Positions 25,878 through 35,027 of a stretch of DNA of 64,000 nucleotides are shown here, piece by piece. The notes below the pieces were generated by a model. The model ran no database searches. It was not told the DNA's origin and saw nothing but the letters and a program-made list of their open reading frames with translations. The stretch comes from Mactromeris polynyma (taxonomy: Eukaryota > Mollusca > Bivalvia > Venerida > Mactridae), in assembly GCA_032209605.1 (NCBI GenBank), contig JASFXZ010000003.1, positions 34,870,762-34,934,761 of the forward strand. Reading direction: 5' to 3'. A program made the translations under genes and the position numbers. The first letter of the stretch is position 1. Every line of letters begins with the position of its first letter.

Positions 25878-26241
25878 GCACAAAATACAGCCGATTGATT
25901 GAAATCAAGCCAATTACATAACACCGCACAGAAATAAAAAATCTCAGATTAATTGAATTGGTCATTACTGATTGTGACCGCCTTTTGCCTGGACATAATG
26001 AATTAACAAATAGAAATTATTCTGGGAAATATTTTACACTTCTGTTAATATCGCCTGGGGCATGTTCTGCGGTGAGGTAACTCATCATGGACACGATTTT
26101 TAAGATTTTGACTGGCAACCATTACCCAGTCAAATGCGGCGATCTCACACGATAATGACCGATTGAGTTAATATGTGACTTTTCATTTCTGTGTGGTGGT
26201 TATAATTGGCTTGATTTCAATTAATTTGCTATATTTTGCGC
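25878..26241. mobile_element. Foldback element with long inverted arms
   Basis: The left arm (GCACAAAATACAGCC, then TTGATTGAAATCAAGCCAAT) and the right arm (inverse of ATTGGCTTGATTTCAATTAA and ATATTTTGCGC) pair for at least 75 bp. Inner parts also pair, for example GAATTGGTCATTACTG with the inverse of CGATAATGACCGATTG. The whole 364 bp can fold into one long imperfect hairpin with arms near 150 bp and a short centre. It encodes nothing and looks like a foldback/MITE-type transposon. A tandem array begins immediately after it. Confidence 0.75.
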
Positions 26242-26255
26242 TTAAATTCAGTTAT

Positions 26256-27320
26256 GATTTTTAGAATGGTAAAGACCTATAGCAGAGTATATGATTTTTA
26301 GAATGGTTAAGATAGAAAGCAGAGTTTATGATGATGTTTGGAATGGTTAAGACCAATAGCAGAGTTTATGATTTTTAGAATGGTTAAGACCAATAGCAGA
26401 GTTTATGATTTTTAGAATGGTTAAGACCAATAGCAGAGTTTATGATTTTTAGAATGGTTAAGACTGATAGCAGAGTTTATGATGATGTTTAGAATGGTTA
26501 AGACTGATAGCAGAGTTTATGATGATGTTTAGAATGGTTAAGACTGATAGCAGAGTTTATGATGATGTTTAGAATGGTTAAGACTGATAGCAGAGTTTAT
26601 GATGATGTTTAGAATGGTTAAGACTGATAGCAGAGTTTATGATGATGTTTAGAATGGTTAAGACCTATAGCAGAGTTTATGATGTTTAGAATGGTTAAGA
26701 CATATAGCAGAGTATATGATGTTTAGAATGGTTAAGACCTATAGCAGAGTTTATGATGTTTAGAATGGTTAAGACCTATAGCAGAGTTTATGATGTTTAG
26801 AATGGTTAAGACCTATAGCAGAGTTTATGATGTTTAGAATGGTTAAGACCTATAGCAGAGTTTATGATGTTTAGAATGGTTAAGACCTATAGCAGAGTTT
26901 ATGATGTTTAGAATGGTTAAGACCTATAGCAGAGTATATGATGTTTAGAATGGTTAAGACATATAGCAGAGTTTATGATGTTTAGAATGGTTAAGACATA
27001 TAGCAGAGTTTATGATGTTTAGAATGGTTAAGACATATAGCAGAGTTTATGATGTTTAGAATGGTTAAGACATATAGCAGAGTATATGATGTTTAGAATG
27101 GTTAAGACATATAGCAGAGTGTATGCTGTTTAGAATGGTTAAGACATATAGCAGAGTATATGATGTTTAGAATGGTTAAGACATATAGCAAAGTTTATGA
27201 TGTTTAGAATGGTTAAGACCTATAGCAGAGTTTATGATGTTTAGAATGGTTAAGACATATAGCAGAGTATATGATGTTTAGAATGGTTAAGACATATAGC
27301 AAAGTTTATGATGTTTAGCA
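26256..27320. repeat. 37/40-bp minisatellite, about 28 copies
   Basis: Units of GATGTTTAGAATGGTTAAGA plus CCTATAGCAGAGTTTAT repeat at 37 bp (TAGAATGG at 26761, 26798, 26835). A block from about 26470 to 26650 uses a 40-bp variant with an extra GAT triplet (ATGATGATGTTT), and the first few units carry ATTTTTAG. CCTATAG gives way to CATATAG units in the last third, so subtypes are clustered as in local amplification. Confidence 0.95.
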
Positions 27321-28190
27321 CAATTAAATTAATTAAGGAGTTCGCATTTTTATTGAAAAAGAACTAGCTACTTGATGGCCAAAGTGCGTGCAATGGCAAA
27401 TAAAGTCAAATCAAATATTGAGGCATGGGGTAATTAAATTCCACAAGATACCAAAATGAAGCATGAATTAAATAGAATTAATGTATGTTTCGGTGCAAGA
27501 TGGAAAATATTTCACCTACTCAACTCCTGAAAATATTGCATCGGCTGCTTACTTGGTGCAATAACTTTCGATCTTACTCCCAAACATACAAATATCCTCT
27601 ATTTATTAATGTGAAATGGTATCCATATGCTTAAAGGTATGTGCCCAACATCAATACAGCTTTGTCACAGATTTACAACTACAATGTACATGTATAATCT
27701 GTTTTATATCTGAATGCTAATATACTTTGTATTATGTCTCCAAATATTTCTATTTTAATAATTAACAAATATATCAATTATCATTAGCCATTGGCGAATT
27801 ATTGGTTTACATTCAAATAGAATGTTTTGAAACATATTTTTGTTCAGTATAATTATGCTTTACCAAATATTTATTGAATATGTTCTATGCTGTATTTAGT
27901 TGTCTTTGAAGAATGCTTTATCGATTATCAGTATATTCGGTTGAAAAGGCTTTGAACTACATAATGTTAATCTAGTATCAAGCGATATGTTATTTTAACC
28001 TATTATTGCAATTTTTATAATAAATTTAATGCCAAGATATCCAGGAATTTAGGTATTATCATTTAAAATAAACAGACCTTAGGTTTAATTAACGCTTGGT
28101 GTTGCCCACTACCAAGCGCCTTTGTACGGCAAAGAGTTATTTCTACAAGCCATAATCAAAATTTTAAAGATCAATAGAATTCTTGACACA
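27321..28190. other. AT-rich DNA, left part of a local duplication
   Basis: No gene seen. From about 28080 the sequence (TTAACGCTTGGTGTTGCCCA) resembles 31240 (TTAATGTTCGGTGTTGCCAA), marking the left edge of a diverged duplication that includes an exon-like segment. Confidence 0.5.
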
Positions 28191-28220
28191 ATTTTGAGGG
28201 ATGAAGTGAAAAGTCTATAC

Positions 28221-28454
28221 GAGCGCTGCTATTGGATTTACAACCTCTTCTGTAAGTGACGTCATTTCAAGAAAATGCAATACGTGATGTCACTATTTGA
28301 AAACAGGGAACAATGTTTACTCTCTATGGTCACTTCGTTTTCATTGCCATATGGGGCAAATATTGCTTACAGTGTCAGTACATGGTGACGTCACATGTGA
28401 CGTTTTCTGTGAACAATCTCCCTTAAAGAGGTTGGAAATCGTACAGCGATGCTC
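28221..28454. mobile_element. TGACGTCA-bearing MITE, copy C, nested insertion
   Basis: It begins GAGCGCTGCTATTGGATTTA and ends GGAAATCGTACAGCG..GCTC, with the family interior (TATGGTCACTTCGTTTTCAT, GGTGACGTCACATGTGACG). It lies inside the outer MITE spanning 28191-28700. Confidence 0.8.
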
Positions 28455-28471
28455 ATATGCTGCTTCATCTA

Positions 28472-28646
28472 CAGTAAAACCTCACAAAAAGACCACCTCA
28501 AAAGTAAGACCGCCTCATTAATGAGACCATATTTTCAGGGCCCAGTTTTCTATTTTTCATCCATATTTTAAGTCAAAAATCAGACCACCTCATTGATAAG
28601 ATCAAATTTCTTCAGAACCAATGGTGGTCCTATTGAGGTTTCCCAG
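28472..28646. mobile_element. MITE, CAGTAAAACCTC family, copy 3, nested insertion
   Basis: Left end CAGTAAAACCTCAC, right end a diverged GAGGTTTCCCAG, with TA on both sides. It lies 17 bp to the right of the TGACGTCA MITE within the same outer element. Confidence 0.8.
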
Positions 28647-29012
28647 TATATGCATATAGAGTTTTATAGACTAGCTTTACTTTCACCACTCAATTTGAAT
28701 AACAGCAGAATTTCTACAACAAATATTAACTAACAGAGCTAACCCACCATTTTGTATTTACATTTTTTTCATTATATATCATACCATCCTGAAGGTAACC
28801 TTATTACTAACACACAGGGACTGGTAGCAAAATGTATAGTGATTGTTACCTCCCTTGTCATTTCTCACTTCTGTCATAATTTTTAATAAATACTCAGAAT
28901 ATCATTTTAATCTTTACAAACCATGTAAGATAATAGCATCAATTCTGGTGGGTTAGCTCTTTTGATTAATATTTGCTGTTTATATGATGGATTCAGTGAC
29001 AGTCTAACTTAC

Positions 29013-29097
29013 CATGTGATGTCTGTCAGTATCTCAGCACCAGAAACCTTTCTCAACAATGACTAGCATATACACCAACATATCATTGAATGGAGAC
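29013..29097 (-). pseudogene. Decayed duplicate of the candidate exon at 31.7 kb
   Basis: On the minus strand an acceptor (CTTTCAG) and donor (CATG|GTAAGT) bracket 85 bases that align with the 84-base candidate exon at 31689-31772 (CTCCATTCAATGATATGTTG against CTACATTCATTAATTGTTGG). One extra base and an in-frame TAG destroy the reading frame. Flanking introns are also similar between the two loci, so the exon was duplicated together with its surroundings. Confidence 0.45.
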
Positions 29098-30499
29098 CTG
29101 AAAGTAAAGGAGGATCTTTGTTACATATCGGCAGTCATCAGTTTTATTAAAATCCTCACAGCTCAATGTTGCAGGGCAGACCCCAAACAAATTTTACGCA
29201 ATTCCTTGCTTATTTTAATTATGCATCATTTTACACCAAATGTTTAGCGTTTTACTGTAATGTTTACAATACTTTATTTAGTGAGCAGTGAAATTATCAA
29301 AGTGATAATGACATCATATAAATGGCATCATGTAAAATACTGAGGTATTAAACAGTGTAAGATTGAGTGATTTCACCTCATGAACGTGACTGAAATTTTC
29401 ATTTGTGGCAATGTCACAGGTGAAAATATTCTGTCTGCTGCTCACTCTGTGAAATAACTTTCAATCTTACAAGGAAACACACAAATCTCCACTATATAAT
29501 CAAGTTTTTCATGATGCCTGTAAAATTGTGAACATTTTTCAGTCAAAAAAATGTGTATCAATGAAAGAAACCCAGAAATATTGTTGCAAACCATCTGCTA
29601 CCATATACCAAAGCAGTACCACAGCAGTTATTTAAACATATCATGAGAATTACTATCCCACAGTGTGGAACTTCAGCTAATTTGGACATATTTGTGGCAG
29701 TCTCTGAGATTTTTGGCCTTTCACATTATGATGCTATGTATTCACATTAATTTCAACAACTAGTTCAAACATTTCAGTAAAATATTTATGATTCAGTGAC
29801 AAGCAAAACAATTATTGGTAAATTTGAATAAGTAACAAAACAAATTTCCATCATGAAAATGATACATGCATGTGAAATATGTACATAAGCATTGGTAATT
29901 AACAATATGAAAAGGTTTGCAACATGCAAATTATATTTTGCATTTTTCTTTGAATATTTGCAGTGTACTGGTATTTTACATGGTTCATCCAGAACTTCCC
30001 AAACAAAATTCAAGTACTTTTCAAGGACTTTTTAACCATTTTCAAGGACTATAGAAATGTTGATTTTTCAGTATAGAGAAAAGGGGATCCAGTGTTTTAT
30101 TTTCAAAATTCAAGTACTTTTCAAGGAGTTTGTGGCTGTTACAAATTCAAGCAGTTTTCAAGGAGTATGCAGCAATTTCAAGGACTTTTCAAGACCTGTG
30201 CAAACCTTGTTTTATTCCATTAATACTGAAATATGAGAACTTTCCTTATGGTGTTTTGTACAAGGTCTTGCATACAATACAAGATCTTTGTTTGATACTG
30301 AGCGTCATTTTTGCAAAATCTCAGTCATATATGAAGGTGCCATGTTATTTACAAAAAAATAATTAATTTTTTTATTACTGCCATGTGATATTTAATCCAT
30401 ATCTATATTCTAGCCATTTAAGATCTTAGAAAAGTTGTGAAGATGATTTTATCCCTCGGTTCAGAATAATCTTGGCAGCTCTTGTTTTAAACACTTGTA
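29098..30499. other. AT-rich DNA with a degenerate CAAGGACTTTT repeat
   Basis: No gene seen. From about 30010 to 30200 the motif TTCAAGGACTTTTCAAG recurs irregularly at least six times, giving a degenerate simple-repeat patch. Confidence 0.5.
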
Positions 30500-30644
30500 C
30501 AGTAAAACCTCACTTAAAGACCATCTCAATAACAAAATCACCTCAAAATTAAGCGCGCAACTTTCAAGTCCATTGTCACTGTTTTGCTTTTATTCAACCT
30601 CAATATTAAGACCAACTCAAAAAGTAGACCTGTTTTCAAGGTTT
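30500..30644. mobile_element. MITE, CAGTAAAACCTC family, copy 4 (right end eroded)
   Basis: CAGTAAAACCTCACTTAAAG at the left and TATTCAACCTCAATATTAAG inside match the family. The right end is degraded to CAAGGTTTAAG with no clear TA. Confidence 0.65.
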
Positions 30645-30654
30645 AAGAAATGAC

Positions 30655-31105
30655 GTTTATAGTTTCCACTATATACATATAGGAAACAAGGCCTGCCCCC
30701 TGGCGGCCATGTTTTTAGGCAGATTTTAATAATTTATGCAATGCTACACACCAAATATCAAAGCTCTAGACCTTATGGTTTGGACCAAGAAGATTTTCAA
30801 AGTTTACACTTTTAAAATTTATTTTTAGCTCCTGTAACAGGCCGGAACCATTTATATAACTTAATTTGAACGAGAACCACCTAAGGATCATTCCTGTGAA
30901 GTTTGGTCAAAATCCATTGAGTAGTTTAGGAGGAGATGTTGTTTATAGTTTCCACTATACGGCCCCACCCCTGGCGGCCATGTTTTTTGACGGAACTTAA
31001 TAATTTATGCAATCTTGTACGAGGACCACTAGACAACGCTACACACTAAATATCAGAGCTCTAGACTTTAGGGTTTTGGACAAGAAGATTTTCAAAGTTT
31101 ACATA
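30655..31105. repeat. Dispersed mollusc-type repeat, two internal subunits
   Basis: GTTTATAGTTTCCACTATA occurs at 30655 and 30941, each followed by CCCCTGGCGGCCATGTTTTT and TAATTTATGCAAT, giving a dimer of about 286 bp. Between them is CCTAAGGATCATTCCTGTGA and AAGTTTGGTCAAAATCCATT. The same family occurs at 50590-51235. I recognise the style from mollusc genomes but cannot assign a superfamily. Confidence 0.7.
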
Positions 31106-31292
31106 ATTTACTAAATATTCACGGTTACAACTTATTTTGATTTGCTAATATAGTGAAAATTGGATACAAGCAAAATAATGATATATGCTGGTCAATTTAA
31201 AATAGAATTTAAACCTTAGATAATTATAGACCTTAAGTATAGTTAATGTTCGGTGTTGCCAATAGCCAAGTGCTTTGCTTATTCAATTGAAT

Positions 31293-31386
31293 ATTTTGAG
31301 GGGTGAAAGTGAAAGTCTGTCTGCTGCTACATATATATGCAATATAGAATGTTATAGACAGAGTATTGCTTTCATCCCTCAATTTA
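31293..31386. mobile_element. GAGGGGTGAAAGTGAAA MITE, uninterrupted copy
   Basis: TTTTGAGGGGTGAAAGTGAA at the left faces, inverted, TTGCTTTCATCCCTCAATTT at the right over about 94 bp. It is the empty-site counterpart of 28191-28700. Related ends occur at 40307-40378 and, as a half copy, at 37873-37903. Confidence 0.7.
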
Positions 31387-31688
31387 TCTATCCAGCAGTC
31401 ACCACAATAAATCCTGACTAACAGAGCTAACCAACCACATTTTTTGACATTATCTCCATGTTATTCTATCTTATGATACTGAAACTTAAGCACATCTCTA
31501 AGGACAGGCAGAAATGAAAAAATGTTATTGCAGACATTATTGCTAGATTCTGTAACAATTTCATATAGAACATACATTTTAGTCTCTACAAACTATATCA
31601 GGCATAAGTATCTTTGCTGGTGGGTTAGCTCATTCATCAGTATTTGTTGTTTATATGTAGAATTCTGTGACAGTTTTATTTAACTCAC

Positions 31689-31772
31689 CATGAAATGCAT
31701 CCCAGGATCTCCACCAGACATGTTTCTCAACATTATGACCAGCAGATACACCAACAATTAATGAATGTAGAC
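31689..31772 (-). CDS. Candidate internal exon, unidentified protein
   Basis: On the minus strand, TTTAATTTCAG precedes and GTGAGTTAA follows 84 bases that enter and leave in phase 1. The reading is G-LHSLIVGVSAGHNVEKHV then WWRSWDAFH, open throughout. The candidate exon at 34952-35027 ends in phase 1 with a G, so the two join without a frame break. I do not recognise the family. A similar but broken copy lies at 29013-29097. Base composition is higher in GC than the flanks. Confidence rests on paired splice sites, phase and open frame. Confidence 0.4.
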
Positions 31773-33420
31773 CTGAAATTAAAGGAGTAAATTTGTAAAT
31801 TTTGGCGTGCAGACGTCTCCAACATTTATAACATAACATACAAAGTAGAGTGGTAATAATTTAGATAACTCACTTGTGAAATAACAACTCTTGTGCGTGA
31901 CATCACAACAAAACAATCAAGACAAAGGTGCACTCAAATGATGATGACATTGTTAAATATTTGTTCTGTACCAAGTATGACAATTTCTTTCATTGGAAAT
32001 TATTGTCTTCGAATACAATATGTGATATAATTATTTAAACTTGTATCATGTGGGCTGGTGTATAGGAACATGAAAAGGGCAGATAACAACGTGGTCATTT
32101 AGGGCTGGTGGTCACTACAGCAGATTCGACTGTATTTCACATGATTTAAACATGAATGAATTCATTTACAGTTTATTATACAAAATGTCATTTGTTTATT
32201 CCCATAACTTTACAGACAATCTATATTTTCACACTTTGCAGGCAATTTTCCCCTTAAGCATTTACTTCAAATTACTTGAATGTTTGTGACGTCATTTATG
32301 ACATGCAGTAGTTTAGAAACTATTCTATAAAAGTTTTTAAGAAAATTCATTAAAAGAACAAACAAATTTAATGGATTGTTATACCTCATCAACCAATTTA
32401 GGCATACCCAGTTTTCAATGCCTTTTAGCTGGCTTATTGAAGTGGATTGTCTCCCTTGAAAATCAATATAAAGTTTCCAGCTCTACCAGTTTTGATCAAT
32501 AGATTATACAGCTTTATCTTATTACTAGAAAAGTTTAACAGTTTTGACAGTATTCTTGCAATTTCCTCTCTTTTATTTAGTGTAAAAATGTTCTTACTTC
32601 CAGTTTCACCTTTTATCACATAGACCATTTAGTAGGAAAAATCCCTAAAATTGTCATTTTCCAAAAGTTTAGGGGCCGATTAATCATATACACCAAAAAG
32701 TGAAAGCATGTTATCAGTTAACAGGGGTTCCACTAGGTGCTGAATTTCACACTCTGTATTCAATGAATGTAAAATGTATTATTGCTAATGCTGCCCTATT
32801 CGGGCCTTATACAGAATCTGTAAATAAACTTGAAACTTGAACTTGAAACTTGAGTAGAATATTCTTAACTAACATATACATTTATTCTAAATTTTTCCAG
32901 TCTCCATGTACTTTTAGCATTTCACTTGCAGACAAATGAACATATACATGTACAGTATTCTTTAATTAATTTTGAGATTTGTTGTTATTCTCATGAGTTT
33001 GTTCTCAGTTTCTCATATTTCGGCTGTACTGAATATCTTCAGTATTTAATATGTTACACTATTTCTTTTCTATTCATTACATTTTATTTAGACATTTAAT
33101 TAGGATTATTAAAATTGTAGCTATTTGTAGGTAAGCTGAGATTTATTTGGAGTAACAGTAGTACTTCTCAAACTGTCACAAACTGGACATTAAAGAATAA
33201 ACATTGTATTTAATACAAAATCTTGTCATATGTTTTATGCTGTTATTTAGGACACCTGCACACATGCTATTTTAAATAATGCACATAAAGTTAACAGGTG
33301 CCTAACCTGAGAATGCTTCATAATAGTACTTTTATACAATTCAATATATGTATGTCTCTGTAAGGTTACCTTAAGCTATATTTACAATACAAACATCCTT
33401 TTGTGCATTTTACAAAGCAG
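31773..33420. other. AT-rich DNA with a retroelement-like 3' tail
   Basis: Near 32725-32855 the sequence GGGTTCCACTAGGTGCTGAA leads to AAACTTGAAACTTGAACTTG, a short tandem tail of the kind found at LINE or SINE 3' ends; a similar GGTTGTACTAGGTGCTGAAT occurs at 63443. A minus-strand frame at 32434-32628 lacks further support. Confidence 0.4.
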
Positions 33421-33595
33421 CTTGTTTGGGAGGTGGATGGGATGTGCTTCCATGAAGTGGACTCGAAAACAGGACGCTGCTTTGAAAAATGTGCATGTTG
33501 ATGATAAACTAGTGATACATGCAGATATCACATACAGTGGGTGTAGCTGCCATTACACACAATATGCCCGATCGTACAATTCGTCATCGGAATAA
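33421..33595 (+). CDS. Candidate 3'-terminal exon, unidentified protein (tentative)
   Basis: An acceptor-like TTTTACAAAGCAG is followed by a locally GC-richer frame of about 57 codons ending in TAA, with AATAAAAAAA overlapping the stop. The reading includes RWMGCASMKWTRKQDAAL and DKLVIHADITYSGCSCHYTQ. A second frame from the same acceptor is open for 26 codons (VDGMCFHEVDSKTGRCFEKC). No family recognised and no upstream exon located. Confidence 0.25.
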
Positions 33596-33621
33596 AAAAA
33601 TATGTGATGCTAAAATTAAAC

Positions 33622-34635
33622 TAGAAACGTGTCCATAGGACACAGATGCCCCCACTTGCAGCCTTTGTCACAAAAGCATATGCTATTTATTTTGCTCATA
33701 GTTTGTAAATGGGTAACAAAATTACCAAATGACCTACTGTACTGATTATGGTGATAAGTCAAGGGTCATAACTTTGCACTTACTAGGCGTAATCATGCAT
33801 GAAACCCTAGGTGCACAATTATACATGCTTGTGAACATTCCTGTAAAGTTTTATGACTCGGGGTTCTATACTTTTGGAGATACACGACATACAAGATTGC
33901 ATGCTCTGTATCCTATATATTCAATAAGTCAAGGGTCATAACTTTGCACTTTGCGTAATCATGCATGAAACCCTAGGTGCACAATTATACATGCTTGTGA
34001 ACATTCCTGTAAAGTTTTATGACTCGGGGTCCTATACTTTTGGAGATACACGACATACAAGATTGCATACTCTGTATCCTATATTTTAAATAAGTCAAGG
34101 GTCATAACTTTGCACTTACTGGGTGGAGCCATACATTAAACCCCAGGTGCACAACTACACATGCTGGTGAATATTCCTGTACAGTTTTGTGAGTGTAGCT
34201 GATATACTGTTGGAGATATGCGCGACTTAATATTGAACGCTCTGTATGCTATATTTTAACTAAGTCAAGTTTGCACTTACTGGGCTTACCCAAACATGAA
34301 TCCCCAGGTGCAAAATAACGCATGTTTGTGAACATTCCTGTAAAGTTTTATGAATCTGGCTCATATGCTTTTTGAAATATGCCCGCCACAAGATTGCATA
34401 CTCTGTAGGCTATATTATAACTAAGTCAAGGGCCATAACTTTGCACTTACTGGGCACTGCCAAACATGAAACCCCAGGTGCACAACAACACATGCTGGTG
34501 AACATTCCTGTAAAGTTAAATGACTTTGGCTCATATTCTTTTGGAGATATGAGTGAAACAAGAAGACAGAAGGGCAGACGTACAGATGGACAAGGGTAAA
34601 TCTATATGCCCCCTTACAGAGTGGGGGCATAATAA
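33622..34635. repeat. Dispersed mollusc-type repeat with TGCCCCC hairpin ends
   Basis: It starts GAAACGTGTCCATAGGACAC then AGATGCCCCCAC, and ends TATGCCCCCTTACAGAGTGG then GGGCATAATAAA, a terminal hairpin. The interior consists of about five diverged subunits of roughly 165-172 bp, each with AAGTCAAGGGTCATAACTTT, CCAGGTGCACAA and AACATTCCTGTAAAGTTTTA. Small open frames inside have no independent support. The design (hairpin end, tandem core) recalls non-autonomous elements known from bivalves. Confidence 0.7.
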
Positions 34636-34951
34636 AACTACGGGGGAAATGGGTGAAGCATTTGCAGGCCTTATATTTTGAATTCATGAGACGATAACAG
34701 CTCAAAAAGTATAATAGAAAGAGCCTTATTTACCTTATATGTTAACAAACGCTTTTTATTACATGCAGTATACAAGGTGAGTTAAACAAGCCTCAATTCT
34801 GCTATACAAATAGGTTTCTCTTCTCTCCCATGGAAACAACACCCCTTTGAACCCCAATTGTGTGTACACCCCCAAAAGGCCTAGCTTCGCCCCTGGTATG
34901 TGCATTTCTACAGTATTCTGTTAACAATGAAGATATTGCAACAATACTCAC
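34636..34951. other. Spacer, nothing recognised
   Basis: Ordinary AT-rich sequence between a dispersed repeat and a candidate minus-strand exon. Confidence 0.4.
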
Positions 34952-35027
34952 CAATCGAGGTGTTTTTCATCCTAAATAACACACTGGGATACATTATGCA
35001 CACCTGATGATGATGTACATTTCTACC
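34952..35027 (-). CDS. Candidate internal exon, unidentified protein
   Basis: On the minus strand, ATTTTCCAG precedes and GTGAGTATT follows 76 bases that read without a stop in phase 0: GRNVHHHQVCIMYPSVLF then RMKNTSI plus one G. The phase-1 exit fits the two-base entry of the candidate exon at 31689-31772. Upstream exons would lie further right; I did not find one with a compatible phase. No family recognised. Confidence 0.35.

Larger units (their letters stand above)
28191..28700. mobile_element. GAGGGGTGAAAGTGAAA MITE interrupted by two other MITEs
   Basis: The outer ends are ATTTTGAGGGATGAAGTG at the left and, inverted, TTTACTTTCACCACTCAA at the right. Between them sit a complete TGACGTCA MITE (28221-28454) and a complete CAGTAAAACCTC MITE (28472-28646). 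The uninterrupted relative at 31293-31386 is only about 94 bp, so the two insertions account for the extra length. Confidence 0.75.

Noticed and set aside
32434..32628. 64-codon minus-strand frame (LNKREEIARILSKLLNF)
   Set aside because: It is helical-looking and coding-like in part, but without paired splice sites or a recognisable family; too weak to list as a gene.
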